DNA of 64,000 nucleotides from Achromobacter sp. MYb9 (GTDB taxonomy: Bacteria > Pseudomonadota > Gammaproteobacteria > Burkholderiales > Burkholderiaceae_B). Below, piece after piece: positions 1-8,935 of the stretch. Numbering within the stretch: the stretch's first letter is position 1; each line of letters starts with the position of its first letter. The stretch covers positions 124,001 through 188,000 of the forward strand of contig NZ_PCOQ01000009.1 in NCBI RefSeq assembly GCF_002975275.1, written 5' to 3'. The notes below the pieces were generated by a model that ran no database searches, had not been told where the DNA came from, and saw nothing but the letters and a program-made list of their open reading frames with translations. Both the position numbers and the translations under genes were made by a program.

Positions 1-300
1 GTCGGGCGCGATCGCGCTGAGGCCGTTGCCGATGGCGAAGAGGCCCATCAGCGCGATCAGCAACCGGCGGCGAGGCATCTTGGCGCCGAGCACGGCAAGG
101 ATCGGCGCGCCGACCACCACGCCCAGCGCATAAGCGCTGATGACGTGGCCCGCGGTGGGCGCGTCGATGCCCAGCGACTGGGAGAAATAGGGCAGCAGGC
201 TCATCGTGGCGAACTCGGTGGTTCCGATGGCGAAGCTGCCGACAGCAAGGGCAAGCAGCACCAGCGCGGGCCGGTGCTGCGGGGAAGCAGGGTGGGACAT
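1..300 (-). CDS. MFS transporter, N-terminal part
   Basis: The reverse strand reads an open frame from an ATG at 300 to the window edge, giving the first 100 residues of a major facilitator superfamily pump. Residues about 10-32 form the first membrane helix and contain the GTTEF motif typical of the DHA1 AraJ/YdhP-like drug or sugar efflux branch. A second helix follows at about 47-67, then a KMPRRRL loop corresponding to the conserved cytoplasmic loop 2-3, and the start of a third helix. The C-terminal three quarters lie outside the window, so the substrate cannot be inferred. It is probably an inner-membrane proton-driven exporter. The start is the first ATG after an A/T-richer stretch (301-360) likely to hold its promoter. 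Confidence 0.8.
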   Translation of the reverse strand, partial: MSHPASPQHRPALVLLALAVGSFAIGTTEFATMSLLPYFSQSLGIDAPTAGHVISAYALGVVVGAPILAVLGAKMPRRRLLIALMGLFAIGNGLSAIAPD

Positions 301-445
301 GTGACTAAAAGAGGGGATTCGCTGAAATGTTGCGACGCAACAGCACTATTGTAAGCACCCCAAGCTGTCATTTAAATGTCTACGCACCTGAACGTGGGCC
401 TGGGGCGCCCCGGCATCCGGGCGCCCCAGGGGCCAGCAGGCGCGG

Positions 446-2566
446 TTACTGGCTGAGATCCACGGCGTAGCGCGACAGCTGTGTCGTGGCGTCCGGTGTG
501 GCGTCATGCACCGACACGTTGGTGACGCCATGCGCCACGGCCATGGGCAAGGTGCCGGGGACGGACCAGAACAGGACGGGGCCAGCCAGCGCGCCCAATT
601 GCTTGAAGCGCCAGCTGCGGTCCAGGCCGTAAGTCGCCAGGTCCAGCGTGGGGTTCTTCTTGATGTAGTTGATCAGCACATCCCGGCTGGCGTCCGGGGC
701 TTGCAGCACGATGTCGCCCTTGCCTCCCGCCAAACCCGGGAAGTCGCCGCCGCCGCTGGCGCGGTAGTTGTTGGTGACGACCAGGAACTGCGCGGCAGGA
801 TCCAGCGGCGCGCCCTGATAGGTCAGCCCCGAAATGCGTGAACCCTTGGGTTGGCTGACGTCGATCTGGTAGGTCAGCGCATTGCCCGCGGCGTATAGCA
901 CGTCGAAGTTGAACGTGGGGAAGCTGGTGTCGACGAGGTCTTGGGGGGCGACCTGGGTGGGGTCGATCTGCTTGAACTGTTCGGCCGTCTTTTCCAGCCA
1001 CAGGCGGACGGTGTCGCCGGTGACCCGCACGACCTGCAGCGTGTTGGGGTACAGGTAGAGATCGGCGGCGTTGTTGATTGCCACATTGCCTTGCTTCACG
1101 AACGTGAAATCGCCCGGGCCGTTGCGCCCGCCCTTGAACGGCGCGGCGGCCGACAGGATGGGCAGGTGACCGTACGACGGGTTGTTCTTGGCGATGTAGT
1201 CCGTCAGGTAGTCGATCTGCGCCATGTTCACGATCTGCAGGGCCGACACGTCGCCCGTCAGCGCGTAATAGGTGGCCATGTCGAACTGGCTTTGCCCGAT
1301 CGGCGTTTTCACGTACGCGATCGTGGCGGCGTGTTCGGCTTGCACCAGTTGCTGCACGGCGGAGTCCGAGGCGACATAGGTCGCCGGCGTGGCGCCGCTT
1401 TGCGCGGTCAGACGCGTGGAGATGCGTTGGACCGTGGTGGCGTCCTTTTGCACCTTCCAGCCCTTGTCATACGCGAGCTTCAGCGTGATCTGGCCCAGGT
1501 TGTTGCCCCATTGGCCGGCCTGCACCGCGGGCACGCCGTTAATCAGGCCTTTCTCCAGGTCAATGCCGGCCTGCCCCCGGAACGGCGACGTGGCGCTGGT
1601 GTCGGGGAACAACAGATGCTGGTGGCCGGTGATCAGGGCGTCGATCCCCGGGACCTGGCTCAGATAACCGGCGCCATTCTCCATTGACGGGCTGTAGGCG
1701 GTCTTCATGTCGATGCCGCCATGCGCCAGCGCCACGATCAGATCGGCGCCCGCGGCCTTCATTTCGGGCACGAAACGCTGCGCGGATTCCTTCCAGCCGG
1801 TGACTTCGACGTGGCCTTCCAGGTTGGCCTTGTCCCATTGCAGGATGGGCGGAGGCGCGAAACCGATGACGCCGACTTTCAGCGGCACATCGATTGTCTT
1901 GCCGTTGGCATCCGTGGCCTTGAAGGTCTTTTCCAGCAGTACCCAGGGCTTGAAAATGGGCTGCTTGCTGGCCGCCGACACGACGTTGGCCGAGACGAAG
2001 GGAAAGCCGGGCGCCGCGCAGTCCTTGGCGCCCGCCGGATTGGTCTGCGCCGTCCCCTTGCCGATGCCGGCCAGGCCGAAGTCCACGTTCGTGATCTGCG
2101 ACAGGAAGGGCAGGCCATAGTTGAATTCGTGGTTGCCCATCGTGCCCGCGTCATAGGCCAGCAGTTTCATCTGCTTGTAGATCGCGATCATGTCCGAGCA
2201 CTGCACGGGCGATACCAGCGCCTGGTAGTCGGACAGGGCGGTGCCCTGGATGGTGTCGCCGTTGTCGAACAACAGCGTGTTGGCGTGCTGCTTGCGGGCG
2301 TTGGCGATCAGCGTGGCCGTCCGGTCCACGCCATAGCTCTTGTCTTCCGTCAGCTTGTAGTAGTCGTAGCCCAGCACGTTGGCGTGCAGGTCGGTGGTGG
2401 CAAGAATCGCCAGGTCCAGCGCGGCGCCTTGGGGCACGCTGACTTCGGGCGGGGGCGTGCTGGTGCCCGCATCATCGTCGTCGTCATCGCCGCCGCAAGC
2501 CGCCAAGCCGGCCGCAAGCGCCAGGCTGGCGGACAGCGCAAAGAGTTTTCGTGTGTGTGGCTTCAC
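446..2566 (-). CDS. CpdB-type phosphodiesterase/3'-nucleotidase lipoprotein
   Basis: This 706-residue protein matches the CpdB/UshA family, which hydrolyses 2',3'-cyclic nucleotides and 3'-nucleotides outside the inner membrane to salvage nucleosides and phosphate. The N-terminal metallophosphatase domain shows the di-metal motifs in order: TTDLHAN, DNGDTIQG, GNHEFNYG, AHGGID and GHQH. The YDYYK that follows the first motif is characteristic of CpdB rather than UshA. The C-terminal 5_nucleotid_C domain carries the substrate-binding RASGGGDF motif. I chose the GTG at 2566 because GGAGG sits 8 bases upstream (2575-2579) and it opens directly into a signal peptide with lipobox LAAC. Upstream ATGs would add 35 residues with no signal character. 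The lipobox is followed by a run of six Asp. Unlike E. coli CpdB it is therefore a predicted lipoprotein. Confidence 0.88.
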   Translation of the reverse strand: MKPHTRKLFALSASLALAAGLAACGGDDDDDDAGTSTPPPEVSVPQGAALDLAILATTDLHANVLGYDYYKLTEDKSYGVDRTATLIANARKQHANTLLFDNGDTIQGTALSDYQALVSPVQCSDMIAIYKQMKLLAYDAGTMGNHEFNYGLPFLSQITNVDFGLAGIGKGTAQTNPAGAKDCAAPGFPFVSANVVSAASKQPIFKPWVLLEKTFKATDANGKTIDVPLKVGVIGFAPPPILQWDKANLEGHVEVTGWKESAQRFVPEMKAAGADLIVALAHGGIDMKTAYSPSMENGAGYLSQVPGIDALITGHQHLLFPDTSATSPFRGQAGIDLEKGLINGVPAVQAGQWGNNLGQITLKLAYDKGWKVQKDATTVQRISTRLTAQSGATPATYVASDSAVQQLVQAEHAATIAYVKTPIGQSQFDMATYYALTGDVSALQIVNMAQIDYLTDYIAKNNPSYGHLPILSAAAPFKGGRNGPGDFTFVKQGNVAINNAADLYLYPNTLQVVRVTGDTVRLWLEKTAEQFKQIDPTQVAPQDLVDTSFPTFNFDVLYAAGNALTYQIDVSQPKGSRISGLTYQGAPLDPAAQFLVVTNNYRASGGGDFPGLAGGKGDIVLQAPDASRDVLINYIKKNPTLDLATYGLDRSWRFKQLGALAGPVLFWSVPGTLPMAVAHGVTNVSVHDATPDATTQLSRYAVDLSQ

Positions 2567-2746
2567 CGTCTTTCCTCCGGGTTTGAAGGAAATCGATTTT
2601 GGGGACAGTGTGTGACCCGCTGGTGACATGGCCGCCGGGACGTGGCGTCCGGGTTCGCGCACGGGTGGCACAGGGCGCCTGACAAAAAACTGAATTGGAT
2701 GCGTGTCTCATTTATCGTGGCCGCCGTGCAACGTGATGATAAAAAA

Positions 2747-2769
2747 ATTGCGAGTGATTCTCATTGTCA
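2747..2769 (+). promoter_or_regulatory. Fur-box-like site
   Basis: The sequence TGCGAGTGATTCTCATTGTC lies in an A/T-rich stretch 55-75 bases upstream of the siderophore receptor start. It resembles the GATAATGATAATCATTATC-type Fur operator, especially the ATTCTCATT half, as found before betaproteobacterial iron genes. Iron-replete Fur would repress the receptor here. The site is an imperfect palindrome judged by eye. Confidence 0.6.
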
Positions 2770-2822
2770 AGAAAATGGCGCTTCGTTCCATTTCAAACGA
2801 CTTCAGAAAACCCGTCACGGCC

Positions 2823-4925
2823 ATGCACGCCCCTCGATCCCTTTCCGCAGCACTCCTTGCGTTGGCGCCACTTGCCAGCCCGGCCCCCGCCCACGGCCAA
2901 TCCAATACACCGACCTTGCCCGCCGTCAGCGTGGTCGGCAGCGACGATGCGCAAACAAGCTACAACCCGCCAGATTCCACCAGCGCCACCAAGATCGACG
3001 CGCCGCTGCGCGATATTCCGCAGACGGTGAACGTGGTGCCGGCCGAAGTCATGCGCGACCAGCACGCGACGTCGATGCAGGATGCGTTGAAGAACGTGCC
3101 GGGCGTCAGTTTCTCAACCGGCGACGGCCAGCGCGACCAGGTGTCGATCCGTGGCTTTACGGCCATTGCCGACCAGTTCGTCGACGGCTTCCGTGACGAC
3201 GCCCTGTATTTCCGCGACCTGTCCAACGTCGAACGCATCGACGTCATCAAGGGGCCGGCCGCGGTGTTGTATGGCCGGGGATCGTCCGGCGGCTTGATCA
3301 ACCGCATTACCAAGAAGCCGGGCGAAGACATCTCGCAATTTGGCTTGAGCTATGGCGGCTGGAACGACCGCCGGCTGGATCTGGACCTGGGCCGCGTCAA
3401 TGAAAGCGGCAGCATGGCCTGGCGCCTGACGGGCGCGGTCGAGAAGGGCGATAGCTATCGCGACAAGCAATTCCTGGACCGCAAGGCCATCGCGCCGTCG
3501 GCCCAACTGCGCCTGGGCGAAGACACGACGCTTCTGATCCAGACCGAGTTCCTGGAAGACCGCCGCATCACGGACTTCGGCATTCCGGCTTATCGCGGCC
3601 GGCCCGTGGATGTGGACCCGTCCACGTACTACGGCGCCGAGAACGCCCGCGACGTGGATTATTCGCAGGCGCGCGTCCAGTCCTACGCGGCCACGCTGAA
3701 CCACCGCTTCAATGAAAACTGGTCGCTGCGCAATGCCACGCGCTACTACCACTACACGCTCAACCGCAACAACACGCTGCCCGGCGTCGTGAACGAAGCG
3801 GCCCAGACGGTGACGCTGAATCGTTCCAACGTGCTGCGCGACGAACATGGCTGGACCAACCAGACCGAACTGATGCAGCGCGCCCAATGGGGTTCCGTGC
3901 GCCACGACATCCTGTATGGCGTGGAAGTGGGCCAGCAGAACAAAGACCTGATGAACTATTCGGCCAATGCCGTGGCCACCGTCAATCTGTTTGATCCGGT
4001 GCTGCCGACCTTGCCGTTGCAGGTGCCGGGCAATCCTGGCACGAGCAACCTGGGCCGTTTCAACACGCTGGGCCTGTACGTGCAGGACATGGTGTCGCTG
4101 GGGGATCACTGGAAGGTGCTGGCCGGCGTGCGGCACGACCGTTTTGAACAGAAGACCGAAGACCGTCGCAACGGCACGGACCTGGCCCGCACGGATTCCA
4201 ACTGGAGCCCGCGCCTGGGGCTGGTGTTCCAGCCCGATACCGTGCAGTCGTATTACGTGTCGTGGAGCCAGTCGTACCAGCCGTCCGGCGAAGCGTTCTC
4301 GCTGGCGGCCAACAATGCCGATCTGGCGCCCGAGAAGACGACCAACTACGAGGTCGGCGCCAAGTACGATTTCCTGGACGGCAAGCTGTCGACGACTGTG
4401 TCCGTCTTCCGCCTGGAACGCACCGACATCAAGGTGAACAATCCCGTCACCAATACGCTGGTGCCGGTGGGCACGCAGCGGACCGATGGCGCGGAATGGA
4501 CGCTGTCGGGCGATCTGTCCAATGGCTGGCGCGCCATGCTTGGCTACGCCTACCTGGGTGCGCGCGTCACCAAGTCGGTCGCGCGCGACGCGGGGCAGGA
4601 CGTGGAGGGCAAGCGCGCCACATTGACGCCGCGCCATGCCGCCAACATCTGGGTGACCAAAGACCTGGGCGACGGGTTCGGCGCAGGCGCCGGCTTGAAT
4701 CTGGTGGGCGCGCGCTTCGCAAACCCGGGCAACACGGTCACCTTGCCGGGCTATGTGACGGCGGATGCGGCCGCGTGGTGGCGCAAAGGGCCGTACGCGG
4801 TGCAATTGAACGTGTACAACCTGTTCGACGCGGGCTACATCGTGTCGGGCCACGGCAGCAGCCCGAACCTGAACATGCCGGGCGCGCCGCGCAACGCGAT
4901 GCTGAGCTTGCAGTATCGGATGTAG
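2823..4925 (+). CDS. TonB-dependent siderophore receptor
   Basis: This 700-residue outer-membrane receptor imports a ferric siderophore using TonB energy. A cleavable signal peptide (MHAPRSLSAAL... ending AHGQ) precedes a TonB-box-like TLPAVSVVG. The plug domain follows at about 45-175 with the motifs QTVNVVP, DALKNVPGV, SIRGF and ERIDVIKGPAAVLYG, which are diagnostic of the siderophore-receptor family that includes Fiu, FhuE and FpvA. The rest is a 22-strand barrel ending QYRM, with Met rather than the usual terminal Phe. The ATG at 2823 was chosen because it opens directly into the signal peptide; longer in-frame starts at 2703 and after run through the Fur-box region. No biosynthesis gene or sigma/anti-sigma pair is adjacent, so it probably takes up a xenosiderophore. 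The ligand is unknown. Confidence 0.9.
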   Translation: MHAPRSLSAALLALAPLASPAPAHGQSNTPTLPAVSVVGSDDAQTSYNPPDSTSATKIDAPLRDIPQTVNVVPAEVMRDQHATSMQDALKNVPGVSFSTGDGQRDQVSIRGFTAIADQFVDGFRDDALYFRDLSNVERIDVIKGPAAVLYGRGSSGGLINRITKKPGEDISQFGLSYGGWNDRRLDLDLGRVNESGSMAWRLTGAVEKGDSYRDKQFLDRKAIAPSAQLRLGEDTTLLIQTEFLEDRRITDFGIPAYRGRPVDVDPSTYYGAENARDVDYSQARVQSYAATLNHRFNENWSLRNATRYYHYTLNRNNTLPGVVNEAAQTVTLNRSNVLRDEHGWTNQTELMQRAQWGSVRHDILYGVEVGQQNKDLMNYSANAVATVNLFDPVLPTLPLQVPGNPGTSNLGRFNTLGLYVQDMVSLGDHWKVLAGVRHDRFEQKTEDRRNGTDLARTDSNWSPRLGLVFQPDTVQSYYVSWSQSYQPSGEAFSLAANNADLAPEKTTNYEVGAKYDFLDGKLSTTVSVFRLERTDIKVNNPVTNTLVPVGTQRTDGAEWTLSGDLSNGWRAMLGYAYLGARVTKSVARDAGQDVEGKRATLTPRHAANIWVTKDLGDGFGAGAGLNLVGARFANPGNTVTLPGYVTADAAAWWRKGPYAVQLNVYNLFDAGYIVSGHGSSPNLNMPGAPRNAMLSLQYRM

Positions 4926-4928
4926 GCG

Positions 4929-5750
4929 TCAGCGCAACGGCGATTCCTGCGTCAGGCTGTCGATTTCCAGGGCGGCCAGCGCATCCAGGAATCGCCAGGC
5001 GAAGGAGCCCGGCCCGTCCGCCAGGGCGCCGGCGCGTTGGCCCGCGAGGCCGAAGCACGAGAGCGCGGCGACGGCCGCGGTGTACGGATCGTCCTTGGAC
5101 ACTGCCGCGAAGGCGCCGACCAGCGCCGTCAGCGCGCAGCCCGTGGCGGTCACGCGCGGCATCAGCGCGGAGCCGCCCGTCACCCGCACGGCGCGCTGGC
5201 CATCGGTGACGTAGTCCGTTTCGCCGGTCACGGCCACGACCGTCCGATGGGCGGCGGCGATGGCCCGCGCGGATTGCTCGGCCTGCGCGACGGCGTCGCG
5301 CGCGTCCACGCCCTTGCCGGCGCTTTGGCCGCCGGCCAGCGCGATGATCTCGGAAGCATTGCCGCGGATGATGGCGGGCTGCAAGGCCAGCAGGCGTTGC
5401 ACGGCATCGCGGCGGAAGGCGGTGGCGTGGTGGGCCACCGGGTCCAGCACCCACGGGATGCCGGCCTGGCGGGCCGCGTCGGCAGTCAGCAGCATGCTTT
5501 CCAGCCAGGGCGCCGACAGGGTGCCGATATTGATCACGACCGCGCCCGAGAGGCGCGCGAACTCCGGCGCTTCTTCGGCGGCATGCACCATGGCGGGCGA
5601 TGCGCCCATCGCCAGCAGCACGTTGGCGGCGATGTTCATGGACACGAAATTGGTCAGGCACTGCACGAGCGGCGCGTCGCGGCGGACGGCCGCGTACAGG
5701 TCTTGCGACGCCCGGGCCAGGGCGGCGTTGTCGGTGGGGATGTCAGCCAT
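4929..5750 (-). CDS. thiM: Hydroxyethylthiazole kinase ThiM
   Basis: The 273-residue product is ThiM, which phosphorylates 4-methyl-5-(2-hydroxyethyl)thiazole so that salvaged thiazole can re-enter thiamine biosynthesis. Family hallmarks are NFVSMNIAANVLLAMGASPAM near the N-terminus, WVLDPVAHHAT, IIRGNASEI, VAVTGETDYV and the catalytic-site ATGCALTA with Cys about 205. The length is typical (E. coli 262). Its stop lies 3 bases from the convergent receptor gene. No thiE or thiD follows, so it is a solitary salvage gene here. A TTGACA hexamer on the reverse strand at 5803-5808 could be its -35 element, but the matching -10 is poor. I saw no TPP riboswitch in the short leader. Confidence 0.95.
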   Translation of the reverse strand: MADIPTDNAALARASQDLYAAVRRDAPLVQCLTNFVSMNIAANVLLAMGASPAMVHAAEEAPEFARLSGAVVINIGTLSAPWLESMLLTADAARQAGIPWVLDPVAHHATAFRRDAVQRLLALQPAIIRGNASEIIALAGGQSAGKGVDARDAVAQAEQSARAIAAAHRTVVAVTGETDYVTDGQRAVRVTGGSALMPRVTATGCALTALVGAFAAVSKDDPYTAAVAALSCFGLAGQRAGALADGPGSFAWRFLDALAALEIDSLTQESPLR

Positions 5751-5810
5751 GCGGATACGGGTTCGGAGGGGATCCGCGTATGGTCTGGGGGGCGGGCGGC
5801 CTTGTCAAGC

Positions 5811-5848
5811 CGGCTTAGGGCAGCCCGCTCCGGCGCTGCCCTAAGCCG
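5811..5848 (-). terminator. Stem-loop overlapping a stop codon
   Basis: A perfect 14-base inverted repeat, CGGCTTAGGGCAGC and its complement, with a 10-base loop. It covers the stop codon of the flavin monooxygenase gene at 5841-5843. There is no strong U-tract, so it may be a Rho-assisted terminator or a 3'-end stabiliser separating that operon from thiM. Confidence 0.6.
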
Positions 5849-7199
5849 CCCGCGCCTGATCGCGGGCCAGCGCGTGGCGGTTGGTTGGCCGTTGCAGGCC
5901 CAGGTGTTCGCGCAATGTCGTGCCCTGGTAGTCGGTGCGGAACAGGCCGCGGCGGCGCAGTTCCGGCAAGACCTGCTCGATGAAATCGTCCAGGCCGCCG
6001 GGAAGCCACGGAGACATGATGTTGAAGCCGTCGGCGCCGCCCTCTTCGAACCACTGCTGCAGCTGGTCGGCGATGCTTTGCGGCGTACCGACGACCTGCT
6101 GGTGGCCGCGCGCGCCGGCGATCCGCAGGTAGAGGTCGCGGATGGTCAGGTTTTCGCGCTGCGCCAGGTCGACCAGCAATTGCTGGCGGCTCTTGCCGCC
6201 GTTCGTCTCTGGCAACGGAGGCAAAGGCCCGTCCACGGGGTAGGCGGACAGGTCGATGCCGCCGATCATATTCGACAGCAGCGAGACGCCCACGACCGGA
6301 TGGATCAGGTCTTGCAAGGTCTGGAACTTCTCGTCGGCCTCTTCTTGCGTGCGCCCCACGATGGGGAAGATGCCCGGCATGATCTTGATGCCGTCCGGGT
6401 CCCGGCCGTGCCGCGCCGCGCGCTGTTTGATGTCGCCATAGAATTCCTGCGCCTCGCCGAACGTCTGGTGCGCCACGAAGATCACTTCGGCCGTGCGGGC
6501 CGCCAGGTCGCGGCCGGCTTCGGAAGCGCCCGCTTGCACCACGACCGGCCAGCCTTGCGGAGAGCGGCCCACGTTCAAAGGGCCGCGCACCGAGAAGTGC
6601 TTGCCTTTGTGGTTCAGCGCGTGGTGCTTGCCGGCGTCGAAGAATTCACCGGTCTGCTTGTCGCGGATGAAGGCGTCGTCTTCCCACGTGTCCCACAGGC
6701 CGGTCACGACGTCGTGGAATTCTTCGGCGCGCTGGTAGCGCAGCGGGTGCGCCACGTGCGTGTCCAGATTGAAATTCTGCGCTTCGCCTTCGCCGCTGGA
6801 GGTCACCAGGTTCCAGCCCGCGCGGCCGCCGCTGATCAGATCCAGCGACGCGAACTTGCGGGCGACGTGATAGGGCTCGTTGTAGGTGGTGGAGACGGTG
6901 GCGATCAGGCCGATGCGTTCGGTCACGGCCGCCAGCGCGGACAACAGCGTGAGCGGTTCGAAGTGTTCTGCCCGGGCCGTGCGCGACAGCGACGGGCTGT
7001 GCGCGTTGCGCACGCCGACCGAGTCCGCGAAGAAGACCGCGTCGAATTTCGCGGCCTCGGCCTTGCGTGCCAGGTCCACGTAGTGCCGGAAGTTCTGGCC
7101 GGCGTCGGCCAAGGCTTCCGGGTGGCGCCAACCGGCGATGTGGTGGCCGGTCTGCATCAGAAAGGCGCCCAGCTTGATCTGGCGGGAAGGAGTGCTCAT
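5841..7199 (-). CDS. NtaA/SnaA/DszA-type flavin monooxygenase
   Basis: This 452-residue protein belongs to the bacterial luciferase-like monooxygenases, specifically the NtaA/SnaA/DszA/DmoA group. These use FMNH2 from a partner reductase to cleave C-N or C-S bonds in compounds such as nitrilotriacetate, dibenzothiophene sulfone or dimethyl sulfide. The TIM-barrel is recognisable from KLGAFLMQTGHHIAGWRHP, the central RAGWNLVTS motif of this subgroup, VVVQAGASEAGRDLAAR and the C-terminal WLPGGLDDFIEQVLPELRRRG. The length matches the family. It is the last gene of the leftward ABC-transport operon, 31 bases after the ATPase stop, implying that it oxidises the imported compound. No flavin reductase is encoded nearby. 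The true substrate cannot be read from sequence. Confidence 0.87.
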   Translation of the reverse strand: MSTPSRQIKLGAFLMQTGHHIAGWRHPEALADAGQNFRHYVDLARKAEAAKFDAVFFADSVGVRNAHSPSLSRTARAEHFEPLTLLSALAAVTERIGLIATVSTTYNEPYHVARKFASLDLISGGRAGWNLVTSSGEGEAQNFNLDTHVAHPLRYQRAEEFHDVVTGLWDTWEDDAFIRDKQTGEFFDAGKHHALNHKGKHFSVRGPLNVGRSPQGWPVVVQAGASEAGRDLAARTAEVIFVAHQTFGEAQEFYGDIKQRAARHGRDPDGIKIMPGIFPIVGRTQEEADEKFQTLQDLIHPVVGVSLLSNMIGGIDLSAYPVDGPLPPLPETNGGKSRQQLLVDLAQRENLTIRDLYLRIAGARGHQQVVGTPQSIADQLQQWFEEGGADGFNIMSPWLPGGLDDFIEQVLPELRRRGLFRTDYQGTTLREHLGLQRPTNRHALARDQARAA

Positions 7200-7230
7200 G
7201 GTGTGTCCTGGTCGATGCGGGGAAGGGGGG

Positions 7231-8100
7231 TTACCAAGCCATGCGCAGGCGATCCAGGGCGGGCAGCGTGCCCACCGTGGCCGTCAGGGCGCCAGCGGGC
7301 GGCAGGGACTCGTTGTCGGCGATGCGGCCGTCGGGATCGAGAAAATCCCCAAGCACGTCGTCGCGCAGCCGGATGAAGCGCAGGTCGCTGCGGTTGCGCG
7401 GGTGCGGCAGGTCGATATCCACGATGCGGCGGATGCGTCCCGGACGCGGCTGCATCACCACCACGCGGTCTCCCAGGAACACGGCCTCTTCCACATCATG
7501 GGTGACGAGGATCATGGTGATCTGCTCTTTTTCCCAGATGCGCTGCAATTCATTCTGCAGGCGCGACCGCGTCAAGGCGTCCAGCGCGCCCAGCGGTTCG
7601 TCCAGCAGCAGCACGCGCGGCCGGTTCACCAGGCCGCGAGCAATCGCCACGCGCTGCGCCATGCCGCCGGAGATCTGGTGCGGGAACGATTTCTCGAACC
7701 CTTGCAGCCCGACCAGCGCGATGTGGTCGGCCACCAGTTCCTTTTTCTCGGCGCGGCTCAACGGCGCGTTGCGCAGGCCCGCCGCGATGTTGCGTTCGAC
7801 ATCGAGCCAGGGGAAAAGCCGGTGGTCCTGGAAGACGATGCCGCGGTCCAGGCCCGCGCCTTGCACAGGAACCCCATCCAGCAGGATCTGGCCGGTGTAG
7901 TCGTCATCCAGCCCCAGGATCAGGCGCAGCAGGGTGGACTTGCCGCAGCCGCTGGCGCCCACGATGCTGACGAAGCGGCCGGCGGGCACGTCCAGATCGA
8001 TGTCCTGCAAGACCTGCAACGCTTGCGCGCCGTCGTCGCTGCCGGCGTAGCGCTTGCCTACGCCGCGGATGCTTAACTGCTTGCCGAAAGTGTCAGCCAT
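7231..8100 (-). CDS. SsuB/TauB-type ABC transporter ATPase
   Basis: This 289-residue nucleotide-binding subunit drives the adjacent permeases. It has Walker A GASGCGKSTLL, Q-loop region VFQDHRLFPWL, the ABC signature variant ISGGMAQRVAIARGL, Walker B VLLLDEPLGALD and the switch HDVEEAV. The C-terminus is of the nitrate/sulfonate/taurine (SsuB/TauB/NrtD) type. Its start lies 16 bases after the permease stop, consistent with co-transcription. The operon order is amidohydrolase, receptor, permease, permease, ATPase, monooxygenase. Confidence 0.92.
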   Translation of the reverse strand: MADTFGKQLSIRGVGKRYAGSDDGAQALQVLQDIDLDVPAGRFVSIVGASGCGKSTLLRLILGLDDDYTGQILLDGVPVQGAGLDRGIVFQDHRLFPWLDVERNIAAGLRNAPLSRAEKKELVADHIALVGLQGFEKSFPHQISGGMAQRVAIARGLVNRPRVLLLDEPLGALDALTRSRLQNELQRIWEKEQITMILVTHDVEEAVFLGDRVVVMQPRPGRIRRIVDIDLPHPRNRSDLRFIRLRDDVLGDFLDPDGRIADNESLPPAGALTATVGTLPALDRLRMAW

Positions 8101-8116
8101 TCCTTTCCTTCTCTTG

Positions 8117-8935
8117 TCATGCGGCGCCGAAGCGGTGCCGCGCCAGCCGGCGCTCCAGCGCGCGGGCCAATGCGTTCATGGACCACCCCACCACGCCGAT
8201 CACGAACATGCCGAAGATCACGAGGTCCATCTGGAAATGCTCGCTGCCTTCGATCAGCGTGTTGCCGATGCCATGGCCCGCCACCAGCAGGTATTCCGCG
8301 CCGATCGTCGCCAGCCAGGAATAGATCAGCGCCAGATAGACGCCGGTGAAGATCGACGGGGCCGCGGCCGGCAGCACGACATGCCACAGCGTCTGCCAGC
8401 GGGAATAGCCGAATACACGGGCCACTTCCAGCAGCGAGGCCGGCGTATTGCGGATGCCGTCACAGGTGTTGACGACCACAGGCACCAGCGCCGCCAATGA
8501 CAGGAACGTGACTTTGGCGACGTCGCCCAGGCCGAACCACACGGAGATCAACGGGATCCAGGCAAACAGCGATATCTGCTTGAAGGTGTTGAAGCTGGGG
8601 CCCACGATCCGGTTGAACAGCGGCAACAACCCCAGCAGCGCGCCGAGCGCGAGGCCCAGCGTGGTGCCGATCGCGAAACCCGTCATCTCGCGCGCCAAAC
8701 TTGCGCGTAGCGCCCGCCACAACTGGCCGGATGCGATCTGGCTGGCGGCGGTGTCCAGGACTTTGCCGGGCGACACCAGCAACGGCGTCGACACCCAGCC
8801 CAGGCTTGCAAGCGTCCACCACGCCGTGATGGCGACGGCGGGCAGCACCAGGCCGCGCCAGCGCGCGCCCAGCCAGGCCCGCCAGGCGGCCGGCCGGCGC
8901 GTTGCCGGGGCAGCGGTGATCCGCGCGGCCGTCAT
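8117..8935 (-). CDS. SsuC-type ABC permease (second)
   Basis: This is a 272-residue inner-membrane permease of the sulfonate/nitrate/taurine uptake family with about six helices. The EAA coupling loop reads ASLLEVARVFGYSRWQTLWHVVLPAAAP and contacts the ATPase. I chose the ATG at 8935, which overlaps the stop of the preceding permease as ATGA. A longer in-frame reading exists upstream but lies entirely within the other gene. Two different permeases in one operon suggest a heterodimeric channel rather than the usual SsuC homodimer. Confidence 0.9.
   Translation of the reverse strand: MTAARITAAPATRRPAAWRAWLGARWRGLVLPAVAITAWWTLASLGWVSTPLLVSPGKVLDTAASQIASGQLWRALRASLAREMTGFAIGTTLGLALGALLGLLPLFNRIVGPSFNTFKQISLFAWIPLISVWFGLGDVAKVTFLSLAALVPVVVNTCDGIRNTPASLLEVARVFGYSRWQTLWHVVLPAAAPSIFTGVYLALIYSWLATIGAEYLLVAGHGIGNTLIEGSEHFQMDLVIFGMFVIGVVGWSMNALARALERRLARHRFGAA

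Noticed and set aside
2703..2822. Longer N-terminus for the siderophore receptor
   Set aside because: It would place coding sequence over the Fur-like site and bury the signal peptide 40 residues in.
5751..5810. TPP riboswitch before thiM
   Set aside because: The leader is too short and lacks the conserved CUGAGA-type core.
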